Assembly (NCBI RefSeq): GCF_902686445.1
Contig: NC_062219.1
Location: 40,265,056-40,329,055, forward strand
DNA: 64,000 nt
From: Sciurus carolinensis
Taxonomy: Eukaryota > Chordata > Mammalia > Rodentia > Sciuridae
Reading direction: 5' to 3'
This document shows positions 22,813 to 33,913 of the stretch, piece after piece. Made by a program: the position numbers and the translations under genes. The notes beneath the pieces are model-generated. The model had not been told where the DNA came from. It was given only the letters and a program-made list of their open reading frames with translations, and made no database searches. Each line of letters opens with the position of its first letter. Position 1 is the first letter of the stretch.

Positions 22813-24647
22813 AAGAACAAAGAAAAGAGAGACAGAAATGATAGAAGTATTGGCATGTAATAAGATCTGAAAATATGTGGAATATTGCTTCAAAGTAGCC
22901 AGTGTCAAATAGTGCACTGACATTGAACAACACCAATTTTGAGTGATACTATAATATTTCCTCCATCTAGATTACATGGTATTAAATTCCTTGCTAAAGC
23001 AACATTTTTCTGGCTCCACAGATCAGGAAACTTTATTTGTAATTCAAAATCCACATTAAATGGATGATACAATATAATGTTGTTTACCAAGTATCCATCA
23101 ATATCGCTGACAATACCAAATTTCCTTCACTGAGAATAATTTGTTGATTAAGAAGTAAGTTTGTAAGGAAGTATAACCAAAATGTAACCAATAGATCCAT
23201 TTTAAAGGAAACATGTCTGGTTTTATAAATTAGGACACCTCTAAGTAAAAGCAAACATCATTAATAGCATGGATTTTATGTCATTTTCTCATGAAAGACT
23301 AAAAATAAAAGCAAGATAAATTACATTTGCAAGTAGTAGGAAAACAATTTTATAAAACATGGTTTTAAAATGCATCTTATTGTTCTGTTTTGTATTGTAT
23401 AGGGAAGACTGGGGCAATATCTGAGGTGGGCATTTAACTATGATATGAACGTAAACCAAGCTGATACAAGAAAGTTTATTTTTGTCACTTGTTCTGTGAT
23501 TTCACAAAGAGAGAAACTTTTAAATTTGGGAATATGACTCAAATTAAATTTGCTTTGGGGAAATGTACAGTACACCTATTCAGAGCTAATTCTCCTTGTA
23601 GGAGATTTTTGATGCAGTTTTTAATGCACATATGTATTTTACACTATGGGTTTCAGTCTGCTTAGCATTTGCCTGTCTTTTAATATGAAAGCATTTTGCA
23701 TTATTCAGACTGAAAAATAAATGATAAATCAAAAACAACTTGTATTCTGTACCATAAAAATTATTGATTCAAGTGCATTACAATAATCTTACCAAATAAC
23801 CATTTTGCAAACCTCATTTAAACACTTGGACAAAAAGAGATCATTTTGTGTATCTGCATGTGTGCACATGGCTAAAAAGAAACTGGATATGGTATGTGAT
23901 TTAGCTGGGCCATTTTTATTCAGAGTTGTGGGTTTTACCATTTTTTTAAGGCACATTATATCTCTAATTAACAGTTTTGCAATTTCAGTTTCTTTGCAGT
24001 TTTCTCCCTACACAAACACCTCAAATCTAAACTGTTCATTGCTCCTGTGGCCTTTCCTGCTACCCACAGTTAGACTATTCCTTTACTTTCTGCATATGCT
24101 CCAGCATAAATTCCACATGGATAGACATCATCTCTCTCAGAGGGTCTATATCTAAAACCCAGAGATTAAGCTCTAAACTGAAGGAAGCATTGGGTGAAAG
24201 AGTTTTAGCCATTACAATACTGATGGAAGTCTGAGAGTGATACTCTAAATAGAGGTGTTTATTCTGACTTGAACCCTTTTCTGATTCTTCACTTAACAAA
24301 ATGTTCTTCTCTCTCTTTCTAAATCCTGTATCCCTTTAACTTCCTGGTGAAGATGATGGTTTCAGGAACATCCTCTCTTGAATGGACATTTGGAACCATA
24401 AAAAGAAAAAAAATATTATATTGGCTGGATGAAGAGTAACTTTTCTAGCTTCTGTTTTCTACCTCAATTTTTTATTTCGTTTTTTTTTTTTTTTTTTTGG
24501 TTTGGTTCTTCATCTGTCATACAGAATCACTATGATTACTTTGAGCTAGGTCACTGATGTTCAAATGAAATGAGATCTCTCTGGGTAAGCATTTACGACC
24601 TCAAAGCACGGCTGCATCGTTACAGAGTTTATTAAAATGTTATTGTA
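22813..24647. other. Unassigned interval
   Basis: AT-rich sequence with a T run at 24,479-24,498. No gene recognised. The segment 23,280-23,780 has no recognised repeat and could be conserved single-copy DNA, but nothing in it shows a function. Confidence 0.4.
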
Positions 24648-24942
24648 GGTGGAGGATCCCTTTTCCAAATATTTGGGACTAGAAGTGTTTCGGAGTTTGA
24701 GTTTTCTGATTTCAGAATATTTGCATAGACATAATGAGATACATTATGGTAGATACAGATCTACACATGAAATTCATTTATATTTTACATATGCCTTATA
24801 TATGTAGCCTGAAGGTAATTTTATATATTTTTCATAATTTTTCACATAGAACAAATTCATGTGACATCATGTCAGTACTCAAAAAGTTATGGATTTCAGA
24901 GTGTTTTAGGTTTTGGAATGTGGGTAAGGGGTGTTCATCCTG
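24648..24942 (-). mobile_element. MER44-like Tigger MITE, antisense
   Basis: The left end 'aggatcccttttccaaatat' and right end 'tttcagagtgttttaggttt' through 'ggggtgttcatcctg' are the reverse of the element at 18,166-18,491 (compare 'cctaaaacactctgaaatcc' on the opposite strand). A 'gtagg' precedes the left end, consistent with a TA target. Confidence 0.6.
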
Positions 24943-24954
24943 AGTTTCAATTCA

Positions 24955-25425
24955 TCATCAATTCACTGAATTTTTTAGGTACCAACTAGAGAGAGCGCTT
25001 TTGATGATATTGTTCTTGGTGCACAGATGAGAAAGCAAAGACACCATTTTCACAGGAGAAGTAGGAGTTACACAAGACAACGACTCAGTGTAAAAGTAAT
25101 GTCGGACTATAGTGAGTGTCATAATTAGGAGTAGAGACAGGGAATAGGAGTAGGAACCAGAGCAACTGGAATATTCTAAGAAAAACTTTTTGGAGGGATG
25201 ACACCAGACAGAGGCCTACACAAAGAGGAATTGTGGGTCATGACATCTGAAGAGCATGACTCTGGACAGAAGGAATAACACATGAAATGGAACTGAGAGG
25301 AGAACCTACTTGGAGGGTTTGAGGGACAGCAGAAGGCAGTGCACCACAGAGCAACGCCAAGTGAAGGGGGCAGAAATCACAGATGTGCCTTGAATGTCAT
25401 GTGGTAAATGCTCTCCTACGGAATC
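24955..25425 (-). mobile_element. L2 LINE relic, antisense
   Basis: Reversed L2 blocks appear in order: 'gatattgttcttggtgcac', 'ggaatattctaagaaaaact', 'ggacagaaggaataacacat' and 'cagcagaaggcagtgcacca'. They match the same portion of L2 as the copy at 15,335-16,370. Confidence 0.6.
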
Positions 25426-26049
25426 AACTCCATTGTTAAAATCTTAGAATTATTTTTCTGATTTCTAAAAGGGTCATCAAATAAACTACATACAGAAATA
25501 TCACAAGCTATTTAACTATTTTACACTATTGGATAGTTAGTGTATTAAAATATATTTTTCCCCAATATAAATAATGTTTTAACATCTTTGCACGTGCACT
25601 TTGTCCCACTTTGCGATCACATCTATGAAAAGACACTTTAAAATTGCCTAACTACTACTAACATTTGAAAACAAAAGGAAGTTAAAACCTCGTGTGTAAG
25701 AAACCAGATAGAAAATCACTCCTAAATGAGCTTCTTCACTAGTCAGTTCTCAGCCTAATTTGCTTCTTTGGTTCACAAGTGTGGGATGTGAATGTGGGAA
25801 TAGTCTCAGGTGAGTGGCTGTGTTGGTTTACACCATTGCTGCTCTACCTACCGGCCTCCATGTGTTTCATGGGTTGTAAGAAACACTAGGCAACCATGCT
25901 AATGCCTCAGCTCATCAATGTCACTATTATTAGAAAATCAGTGCTGACTACATTCTCCAGGTTCACTCATTCATGCACACTTTTCCCTGTTTTCTCAAAA
26001 CTCTAACTCCTTTCCCCTTTTAAATGCAAATTGATGGCCCCTGGTCCTT

Positions 26050-27755
26050 GTTTTACTGCAGCATGCTTAGGCATTTAAAAGTGAGTACCCTATCCCCATT
26101 GCCTCACCAGGAAATCCACCATCTGAGTGTACCTACCCACACTGACTCTACCAATTCTCCTTGTGATAGATGTACTGTCCCCATTCCTCCTAGGGGCCAA
26201 ACCCTCAGTGTTAGTTTTCGTCCTCTCTCAGCTGCTCAAGAACTTTGCTCCAATAGCATCATTTTCTCTCTTATTTGGTTGTTTCATCAGTATACAAACA
26301 TGTCTCAATATTAGTATTTAACCAAACAAATAAGAATGTTAGTTGATTCCAGGCCCTCTGTTTACCCAAATCCATGGTCTCAAGTTCTCTATCTAAAATG
26401 TGTAATATTTGCATATAACCTATACACATCCTTTTGCATTCTTTAAATGATCTCTACATTATTTGAAATACCTCACACAATGTAAATATTATGCAAGTTG
26501 TTGTTAGACCAGATGAAAAAAGTCTGTAGGTATTCAGTGTAGACATATTTTTGAAAGTATTTTTTAAATTTTTTAAAATATTTTTTTAGTTGTCAGTGGA
26601 CCTTTATTTTATTTATTTATTTATATGTGGTGCTGAGGATAGAACCCAGGGCCTTACAAATGCCAGGCAAGTGCTCTACCACTGAGCCCCAGCCCCAGCC
26701 CCTGCAAGTATTTTTGATCCGTGGTTTGTTGAATCTGCAGATGTGGAACACTCCCTCAACTCCCCTGAGTCTCTTTTCCTGCAGACCTATTTCAGCTACT
26801 CACAGGAACACCCCATGAAAAAGCTGACTTTACTCATTGTCTCCATTTCTCACCCCAACTCATTCAATGCCTTTGCTGTGATTTCTTCAACAAACCTTCC
26901 TTTACCGAAGTGGGCAATAACCTCTGCTTTGCCTATTGAATAGTCACTTATCAATTTTCACTCTAGTCACAATTTATCATTCTTTCATCTTAAGGTTTTT
27001 AAGCAATCGCCACAAACTCCTAGAACATGCATCTCTTAGCTGCTTTCTTAACTCATGTAACATTCTTCCTTGGTGTCCATTTCTGGATCCTCTTCAGACC
27101 AGAGAAGTTGGAGAGCTTCAAAGCATAGTCCTTATTCTACTTTTCTCTGTGCATCTTCCCTAAGGGATCCTATTCTTTAATGAACCTTTAAACTCCATTT
27201 AAATACTAAAGGCTCAAATTCATATCTACTGTTAAAAATCTCTTAAATTGAAGAGTCACATGTCCTATAGTCTACTTGGCAATACTGCTTGGTATATCTG
27301 ATGGACAACATGGATATAATGGTGACAAAATAGAGCAACTGATTCCACACATGCTCATCATTTCCAAATTTGCTCCCTGTCTTCCCCATCTCAATAAATG
27401 GAAATGCCAAATTGTAATGTTTCATAGTACAAATCTAGAAATAGACCTTGATCATTCTCTTCCTACACTCTGCATCCAAGATGTTAGCAAATTCTGTTAA
27501 ACTCACTTATATCAAGAACACAACTGGATGTGATCTTATATCCACACACACACTTTTGACTACCTGTTCTGCTATATCCCCAATCAAGCCAAAGCTATCT
27601 CATTTAGATATAAAACCAAATTGCTTTTCCTCTTGTGATTCTTGCTCCCACCATAGAATATTTCCATAACGATCATAGTAACATTTTATAAGCATAAATT
27701 GGATCATATCATTCTTATTCTATTCAGTGTTTTACTGCACTTAGAATAGTGTCCA
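26050..27755 (+). mobile_element. L2 LINE with ORF2 traces, about 1.6 kb
   Basis: Plus-strand L2 coding-region text is recognisable in many places: 'tcagctgctcaagaactttg' (26,230), 'cattgtctccatttctcacc' (26,836), 'gtcttccccatctcaataaa' (27,378), 'ccaagatgttagcaaattct' (27,476) and 'ctacctgttctgctatatcc' (27,561). L2 ORF2 encoded an endonuclease and reverse transcriptase. Here it is broken by many stops and shifts. An ID element is inserted at 26,566-26,705 and another ID abuts or interrupts the distal end at 27,756. Confidence 0.65.
26566..26705 (-). mobile_element. ID SINE inserted in L2, antisense, with TSD
   Basis: A T-rich tail including 'agttgtcagtggaccttta' and ATTT units is followed by 'gtggtgctgaggatagaacc' and 'tctaccactgagccccagcc', the reverse of a squirrel ID element with its characteristic long tail unit. 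A 10-bp direct repeat 'aagtattttt' occurs at 26,555-26,564 and 26,706-26,715. Confidence 0.9.
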
Positions 27756-27828
27756 GGGCTGGAATGTGGCTTACTGGTAGAGTGCCTGCCTGGCATGCAC
27801 TAGAACCTGGGGGATCATTCCCCAGCAC

Positions 27829-27869
<41 letters not shown>
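27756..27869 (+). mobile_element. ID SINE with a 40-bp poly(A) tail
   Basis: It starts 'gggctggaatgtggcttac', with A-box-like 'cttactggtagagtgc' and B-box-like 'ggggatcattcccc', and ends in 'agcacc' plus an uninterrupted A run (27,830-27,869). The unbroken A run suggests a comparatively young insertion or later expansion. A CACA/GAGA microsatellite follows. Not a functional tRNA. Confidence 0.9.
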
Positions 27870-27871
<2 letters not shown>

Positions 27872-27917
27872 ACACACAGAGAGAGAGAGAGAAAAGAAAG
27901 AAAAGAAAGGAAAACAG
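27870..27917 (+). repeat. CACA / (GA)n / GAAAA purine microsatellite
   Basis: Simple repeats directly downstream of the ID poly(A): 'ccacacaca', then GA units, then AAAAG units. Probably grown from the SINE tail. Confidence 0.85.
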
Positions 27918-30900
27918 AAAATTGTACATATTCCATACATTTTGAGAAAGCTCAGCAAAAATTAAAGTACTTTTTACATATTTTGATTCAAATGTCATGA
28001 CCTATAATCTTCAAACTTCTTTTAAAAATAAAGCTCTATTTTTCAGTTTTTTAATGAAACATATTAATAATGTATAGACATTTTTAAAAACTGGAGCAAG
28101 AACTAGATGCTGATGAAGAAGAGTACTTGTCAATAATTTAGATTTACATAACTTTGGCACATAAACTAAAGTTACCCTCTGAATATGCAGGAAAATTAAT
28201 GCAAATACACTGCAACTAGCAATTTTTTTAAGTTCAGGTTAAAATTTTTTCTTAACATTTTTGAAAATGTGTAAGTATGTTTTCCTAAAGAGAAAAATCT
28301 CAGCAAGAAGTAATTTGAGTTTCTTCTCTTTTAAGGTTGTTTATCAATTAAGACAAACAAAAATCATTTTAAAAAAATCCTGAGGACAGTAATCCTAGTG
28401 AATTTGAAAGGCTGGCCTTCCACTCTCTGGGAAGGGCAACCTTTTCAAGTGAGTGGACAGCTTCAGGAAAAATAAATGCCGATCAAACAGACCCTGGAGA
28501 TCTGAGGGTGATAGATGTCACAGACAGAGAGCTTGCACATCTGTTCAAAATATTGCCTCTTCGTGTTGTTATTTTGCTTTTAACCCATCCTGGGAAAATG
28601 TTAGTTGAAATTTGGCCAAAAATATGGTCAAATCACCATTCAGATTATAAAAAACACTTCTAAGTATATGAAATGGAAGCCAAATTTCTTCCATTAATAA
28701 GAACTTATGTAATCACTTACATTATTTTGTCATAAGAGTTTTTTGTAAGAACAGTAAATTAATCATCAAAACCATTCCAACTTCTCCTTATTTCTGAATA
28801 TGCAATTATTTTCTTCCTCTCCTTTTCAATCTTCATGTACGTTCAGATTTAGTTTTCAATCATTTTCAGGCAAAATACTAGAGTTTGTTCCATTTGTATT
28901 TTACCCTTATAGTTTGATAACATTTTCCAAATGGGATCATGTTCCCTATGCCTCTATAGAGAGATTTTGATATTATACAATACTGAGTAGAATGAAATCA
29001 TTCAGAAAATAAAATGCTCACAATCAGAAAAGTGATCTAAACCTGGAAAATATTACAACCTTTATACATCCCATCTAGAACGCTTGTATACTTTTCTCAC
29101 CTATATGAGAGCAAATGGCAGAGTTGATAGAACTTACAATTTTAATAAAAAGAGAAACTAGTCACAAACTAAGAGAACCCATCTTTCTAGGGTTAGAAAA
29201 CGACAGTGCCATATTCTTCACATTATTTCACAAGGAATTAATAGTTCATGTCTTCTTACACTGTGCATTTTACATCCATTATTTCTATTAGTTATTATTC
29301 TGCTTCCTTTGTTTGCAAAATGATGCTTCTGGTTTTACATGCCTTAAGGGATAACTTAAAGAGAAAAAAATATTCAACAGCACTAATTATTGGCTATTTG
29401 GCAATATTAAACTCAGTTATCTTTTTTTTTTTATTAAGAAGAGGGAAACAGGAAACAGAAAGACAAGAAGAATTGAACTCATTATACTTCACACTATGAT
29501 GCCGCAGTTAACATACTATATAAATGCGTTAAAAAGTAAGTAGTGGGGGATCTGGGTGTAAAAAATGCTTAATGGATTAATTGTACTCATAAAATCAGAG
29601 TGCAGAAGCTCAAGTCCGTCCATTCTGCAGCAGCCTGATGAATCTAGCATGCCGGGGGTGCCCCCAGGAGGGTCACAACCCTTCAGAGTGACTATATAGC
29701 TGCAGATCTCTTCAGGAGCAATTGCAGAGTGTGCCAAATTGTGTGATATTGGTTCCCCACTCGGGACTAATTGAGAGCACCAAACTCATTCTCACTTGTG
29801 ATTCAAATAAAAGATTTGAAGACCTGTCACTAGAGATTTTTCCATCAGAGTAGGAAAGGAACAGTGTGTCCCTATGGTATCAATGCAGTTACTTTGCTAC
29901 AAAATGTCTAGTTTTTACACTATGAGAAAGATGACATTTCTTGAAATACCCCCTAATTACTTCAGTTTTATATATTACACCTCTGAGTGTGAAAACCCTG
30001 GAGTCCTGCAATTACCATTAGACTCATTCCTCTGGCAGGTTACGTGTGCTAATGAAAGAAAAAAAGAAAAACTAATTATATTCCACAAATGGCTGTTTAT
30101 TAGTGAGTCATTCTCCTCTTTTTGCCCTTCTAAGCTGCTTCTCTGATTGCAACAGGCTGTATATGCATTTTCCCTTATTAAAATTTAAAAAATATAATCT
30201 TTAAAGAAGAAGGGAAGTAACACTTTAAGTGCTATCTTGAAACTTAAATATTTCAAAATTTCTTCATGCAATTCTCAATCAGGAGAGTTAAATAGTCTCA
30301 TTTTCTTTGCATTGCTTTGTGTCTAATAACATACTATTTTCTGAACATTGCTCCCTAGTTACCTATAGTGTACTCAGCTACTATTCCAAAGGTTCAACTG
30401 CATTTTCAATGTAAAGTTTAAATACAGAGCAGAATAGAGTAGGCTTGTTAACATATGAAAGGCATAGGAAATAGTTACTTATTTGCTCTTTCTTTGTCAA
30501 ATAACTCCACATGCTAGAAGGAGAAAAAATGATTTATTTCACTATTTAATATCACTTGAGTTGAAGTTTTATATAATATCTCCCACTTCATCAAAGTATC
30601 AACTGTCCTGAAGTGAATCTGCAGGCAAAGACATCCATAGTCTGTCCTCTAAAGCTTATTTGACAACTGCCGAACCCAATTAGGTTTGCACAGGAGTTGC
30701 AAGGGTCATGTTTGGGGGTGATTTTGATAAGGTCATCGGAAACCTTGTCAAAGACCGAGAGCACAATAGGGACTGGTATTGGACCACATTCAGTTGAACA
30801 TAAATTTTAAGGTAAATTCTGAAACTATTTCAGGATCTAAGAGCCCATTTAACAGGTAATTCAAATGTAAACTAGATAATCCAAGGTTTTACAAAAATCT

Positions 30901-31902
30901 CAGAGGTTTTCAATAGTTTCTAAATTTTATGTTGAATATTTCTAAACTTAAACCATGGCACTCTTCATGCAAATATATCTGGTATTTAAGATTGCTCTGT
31001 ATATGTACAATAAATCCATAAAAGCATAGCTTTTAAAAACTGGGCACAGAATAAAATATACTGTTCTAGAATAATCTTCATAGAGTAGGCTTTGAAGACA
31101 AACAAGGATGTCAATTACTCAGGCCATTTATCATTTTCCTTTTGAGCAGGGAATATCATGGGATATTAGTTTCTGAACTTTTATTTTTTCATACTTTTTT
31201 CAGACTTTTCCTTGCGAGTTAATAACATCCTCATTGCTTCATAGAGAACTAGTGTTGTTTTAGTGGGAACACAGAAAAGAAATAGTTTGTACTTGATTTT
31301 TTTTTTTTTAATTTCCAAAAGAGTTTCTCAAAGTCCATTTCAGAAAAAAACTAGCTTTGAAGTCAAATTTTTTGACTTATAAAACAAAAAGTTACTGAGA
31401 AAGAAAGGCTGTGTAGGAAAACCTGCACACAGTTTACTTTTTAATAACAGATTGGAAACGATAGATGAAACCATTCAAGGACATTTCTAGAGAAAACAGA
31501 GCAGGAGGATGGACAGTAGTCAGGTAGGGCATGCCTTTGAATTGGCAGCAGGTCAGCATGTGATAGCTGAGTCAACATTCTCAGGCTGTCACAGTGACTT
31601 TTGCCAGCAGCATGAAGACTCCTGGGAGGCAAATTTGGAGACCATTCTGTTACTCTATCAAGTGGCTCAGATTGTCCATTCCTTATATGGAAGGTCCTAC
31701 TTTCAATAATGAAGATGATTCCTAAGCTCCACCAGAGAGAGACTAGGAATCTTGACATAGAGGCATTTAGATGGGGTATTAACAACAGGGAGCGTTATCA
31801 AATAAAGAAAGTAGAAGTTAAAGCAGTTACTAGAACAATAGAACTTGTAGATACCATCTATATTTTGGTGGGGACAGCGGAATTGTGACATGGTTTACAC
31901 TG
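27918..31902. other. Unassigned interval, about 4 kb, poor in recognisable repeats
   Basis: No exon, SINE or LTR was confidently recognised. Slightly GC-richer islands lie at 28,380-28,620, 29,560-29,780 and 31,490-31,790. Frames there (29,516-29,737 minus; 31,441-31,785 minus) have no domain. The low density of recognisable repeats compared with the flanks is notable. Confidence 0.4.
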
Positions 31903-32270
31903 TTTTTTTTTTTTATTGTAAACAAATGGGATACATGTTGTTTCTCTGTACATGGAGTAAAGGCATACCATTTGTGTAATCATAAATTTACATAGGGTAA
32001 TGTTGTTTGATTCATTCTGTTATTTTTTCCCTTCCCCCCACCCCTCCCACCCCTCTGTACAGTCCTTCCTTCCTCCATTCTTGCCCCCCTCCTTAACCCT
32101 AACCCTAAACCTAACCCTAACCCTAACGTTAACCCCTCTCACCCCCCATTATATGTCATCATCCGCTTATCAGCGAGATCATTTGTCCTTTGGTTTTTTG
32201 AGATTGGCTTATCTCACTTAGCCTGATATTCTCCAATTTCATCCATTTGCCTGCAAATGCCATAATTTTA
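31903..32270 (-). mobile_element. 5'-truncated L1 3' end, antisense, with telomere-like array
   Basis: It reads poly-T (31,903-31,914), 'acaaatgggatacatgttg', C-rich polypyrimidine (the reverse of the 3'-UTR G-rich tract), 'gcttatcagcgagatcattt' and 'ggcttatctcacttagcctg'. It aligns block by block with the reverse of 49,110-49,428. At 32,093-32,135 the C-rich tract contains CCCTAA repeats that are absent from the 49 kb copy. The plus-strand frame through it is an artefact. Confidence 0.9.
32093..32135 (-). repeat. Telomere-like (TTAGGG)n array inside an L1 3' UTR
   Basis: On the plus strand the tract reads as CCCTAA units: four perfect and one variant (CCTAAA), flanked by 'cctt' and 'acgttaacccc'. 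On the L1 sense strand it is TTAGGG. It sits exactly in the G-rich polypurine tract of the L1 3' UTR, between blocks that are adjacent in the related L1 at about 49,225-49,245. Confidence 0.9.
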
Positions 32271-33560
32271 ATAAGAGTAAGGAAGGCTGATATCAAAGTG
32301 AGAATTTTTCAACAGAATTGCAGTTTTCAACCAAAGTGGTACCAAGCATCCAATAGATTCATTACCCTGAGAATGGGGTTCCTCAGCTTCTGGGGATTCA
32401 ATTATAATAATAAAAAATAATAATAATAAATTTGCGTGGCAAACTCCATTTTGGAGTCAGATCCACCTTAAAGGGAATGTCTGTGGATATTTCTGAAAGG
32501 GATTTTGCTGCACAAAGGAAGAATACACATGATGTGGGTTTTAAAGAATGAATTTAAGCACGAATTCTCCTCAGAACTTTGGCTTATCTATTTGGTTGCT
32601 TTGCTTGATATCTTGGTTGGAGTTAGTACTAAGTGATAAATGAAGTGATAAATCTGTTCATGCACATATACCAAGTTCTAGTTAGGATACCTGCTTCAAA
32701 AGATGGTCAGAAATCAAGAACTCTCCTTGGGCCTGTGAGAAGGCTCCCTGTAATCTAATCCTTGAACTCACAGTGTGTTCTATGCATAAATGAGAATGTC
32801 AATAGGTAGAATTTTTTGTTATGGATGAAAGGCCTGGGCCTCCAATGAGGACTGTTAACATGCCTAGCATTTCTCCAAAGGAATCAGAACCCATATTTTA
32901 AAAATATCTCCAGGTGATTCATGTGATCAGGTTTAGAAAGCACTATTCTAGGGAGCCTGCTGTTTGATTAACTTCCCTGTGCTTGATATCAACACAGGAT
33001 GATGGACCAATCCTGCAAGCCACACATCCCATTCCACTCTCCATGTAATGGTGGAGTGGAAATGAAGGACCCCCAGCAGTTGTATTTGTGGATCTGGACA
33101 ATTACTGAAATCCACTTTATTGCTATTTGGTTTCGTTCCAGTGACCATTGTTAACATGCCTGGCATTTCTCTCAGTCTCAGGAATGAATAAAACATAAAC
33201 CCTATATTGAAGAAGGGACAGTTGAGCAAATACATAATTAGAATATATTGATAAGTGGAACTTGTTTCCTTTGTTTCATGTTGTATTAAGTTGGTTTATT
33301 TATAAATGACTATAACTTCTTAATTGATTCTGTAGTTCCTTTCTACTATGTGGTGGCCCAGGGGCAGACATTTTCCTCAACAGTGATAATAACACAAGAA
33401 CCCTTTAGGAAGTGGAAGGTTAGAAGGAAATAAGAAATGTAATATATATTATAATACAGTGAAAATAATACCATGTAATTATTTGTAAAGATTTCGGGAG
33501 ACGTTACGCATTTGTATTTATTGTTATTTATGTAACAAAGTAAAAAATATAACACAATTT
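32271..33560. other. Unassigned interval with a (TAA)n tract
   Basis: An AAT/TAA tract lies at 32,402-32,431. A possible hAT MITE end ('ctccaggtgattcatgtg' to 'ttctaggg') is at about 32,830-32,952. The motif 'tgttaacatgcctagcat' at about 32,855 recurs nearly identically at 33,149. No gene found. Confidence 0.45.
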
Positions 33561-33913
33561 TTATAAAGTGTTAGGAAGGTTTTTAGTATTTCTTCTCATA
33601 CAGACTTTCTGATAATTAGTTGTCTTAGTTCTTGGTGTCTGAAAATGATTTTATTTTACCTTACTTATTCTATTTTTCAGGGTATAAAATTGTAGCTTGG
33701 CCTTTCTGAAGTGCTTTTAGGTGTCATTCATTTGTCTTCTAGATTCATCATTTCTGTTGAAGAGCCAATTCTTGTTCCTGTTTCTCTGAAGGCAATGTGT
33801 CTCCTGTTTTCAGTGTTTTTAAGATTTTTATCTTTGTTCTGAAACAGTCCTACTCATGTCTACCTGTATGTACTTTTCTTGATACTTATTCCACTTGACA
33901 TATGGCAGCAATC

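Noticed and set aside
26024..27669. Series of plus-strand frames of 63-96 codons
   Set aside because: They are fragments of a decayed L2 ORF2, and one (26,627-26,818) begins inside an antisense ID SINE.
27749..28000. Frame encoding a poly-lysine stretch, and opposing poly-phenylalanine frames
   Set aside because: Produced entirely by the ID element's A run and adjoining microsatellite.
31441..31785. 114-codon minus-strand frame in a GC-richer island
   Set aside because: An overlapping 66-codon frame exists on the other strand, no domain is visible, and there is no promoter or splice context. It stays a weak candidate for conservation testing only.
32093..32135. Possible chromosome end or ancestral telomere fusion
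   Set aside because: The array is only about 40 bp and lies inside an L1 3' UTR with continuous flanks. A fusion site would show longer head-to-head arrays.
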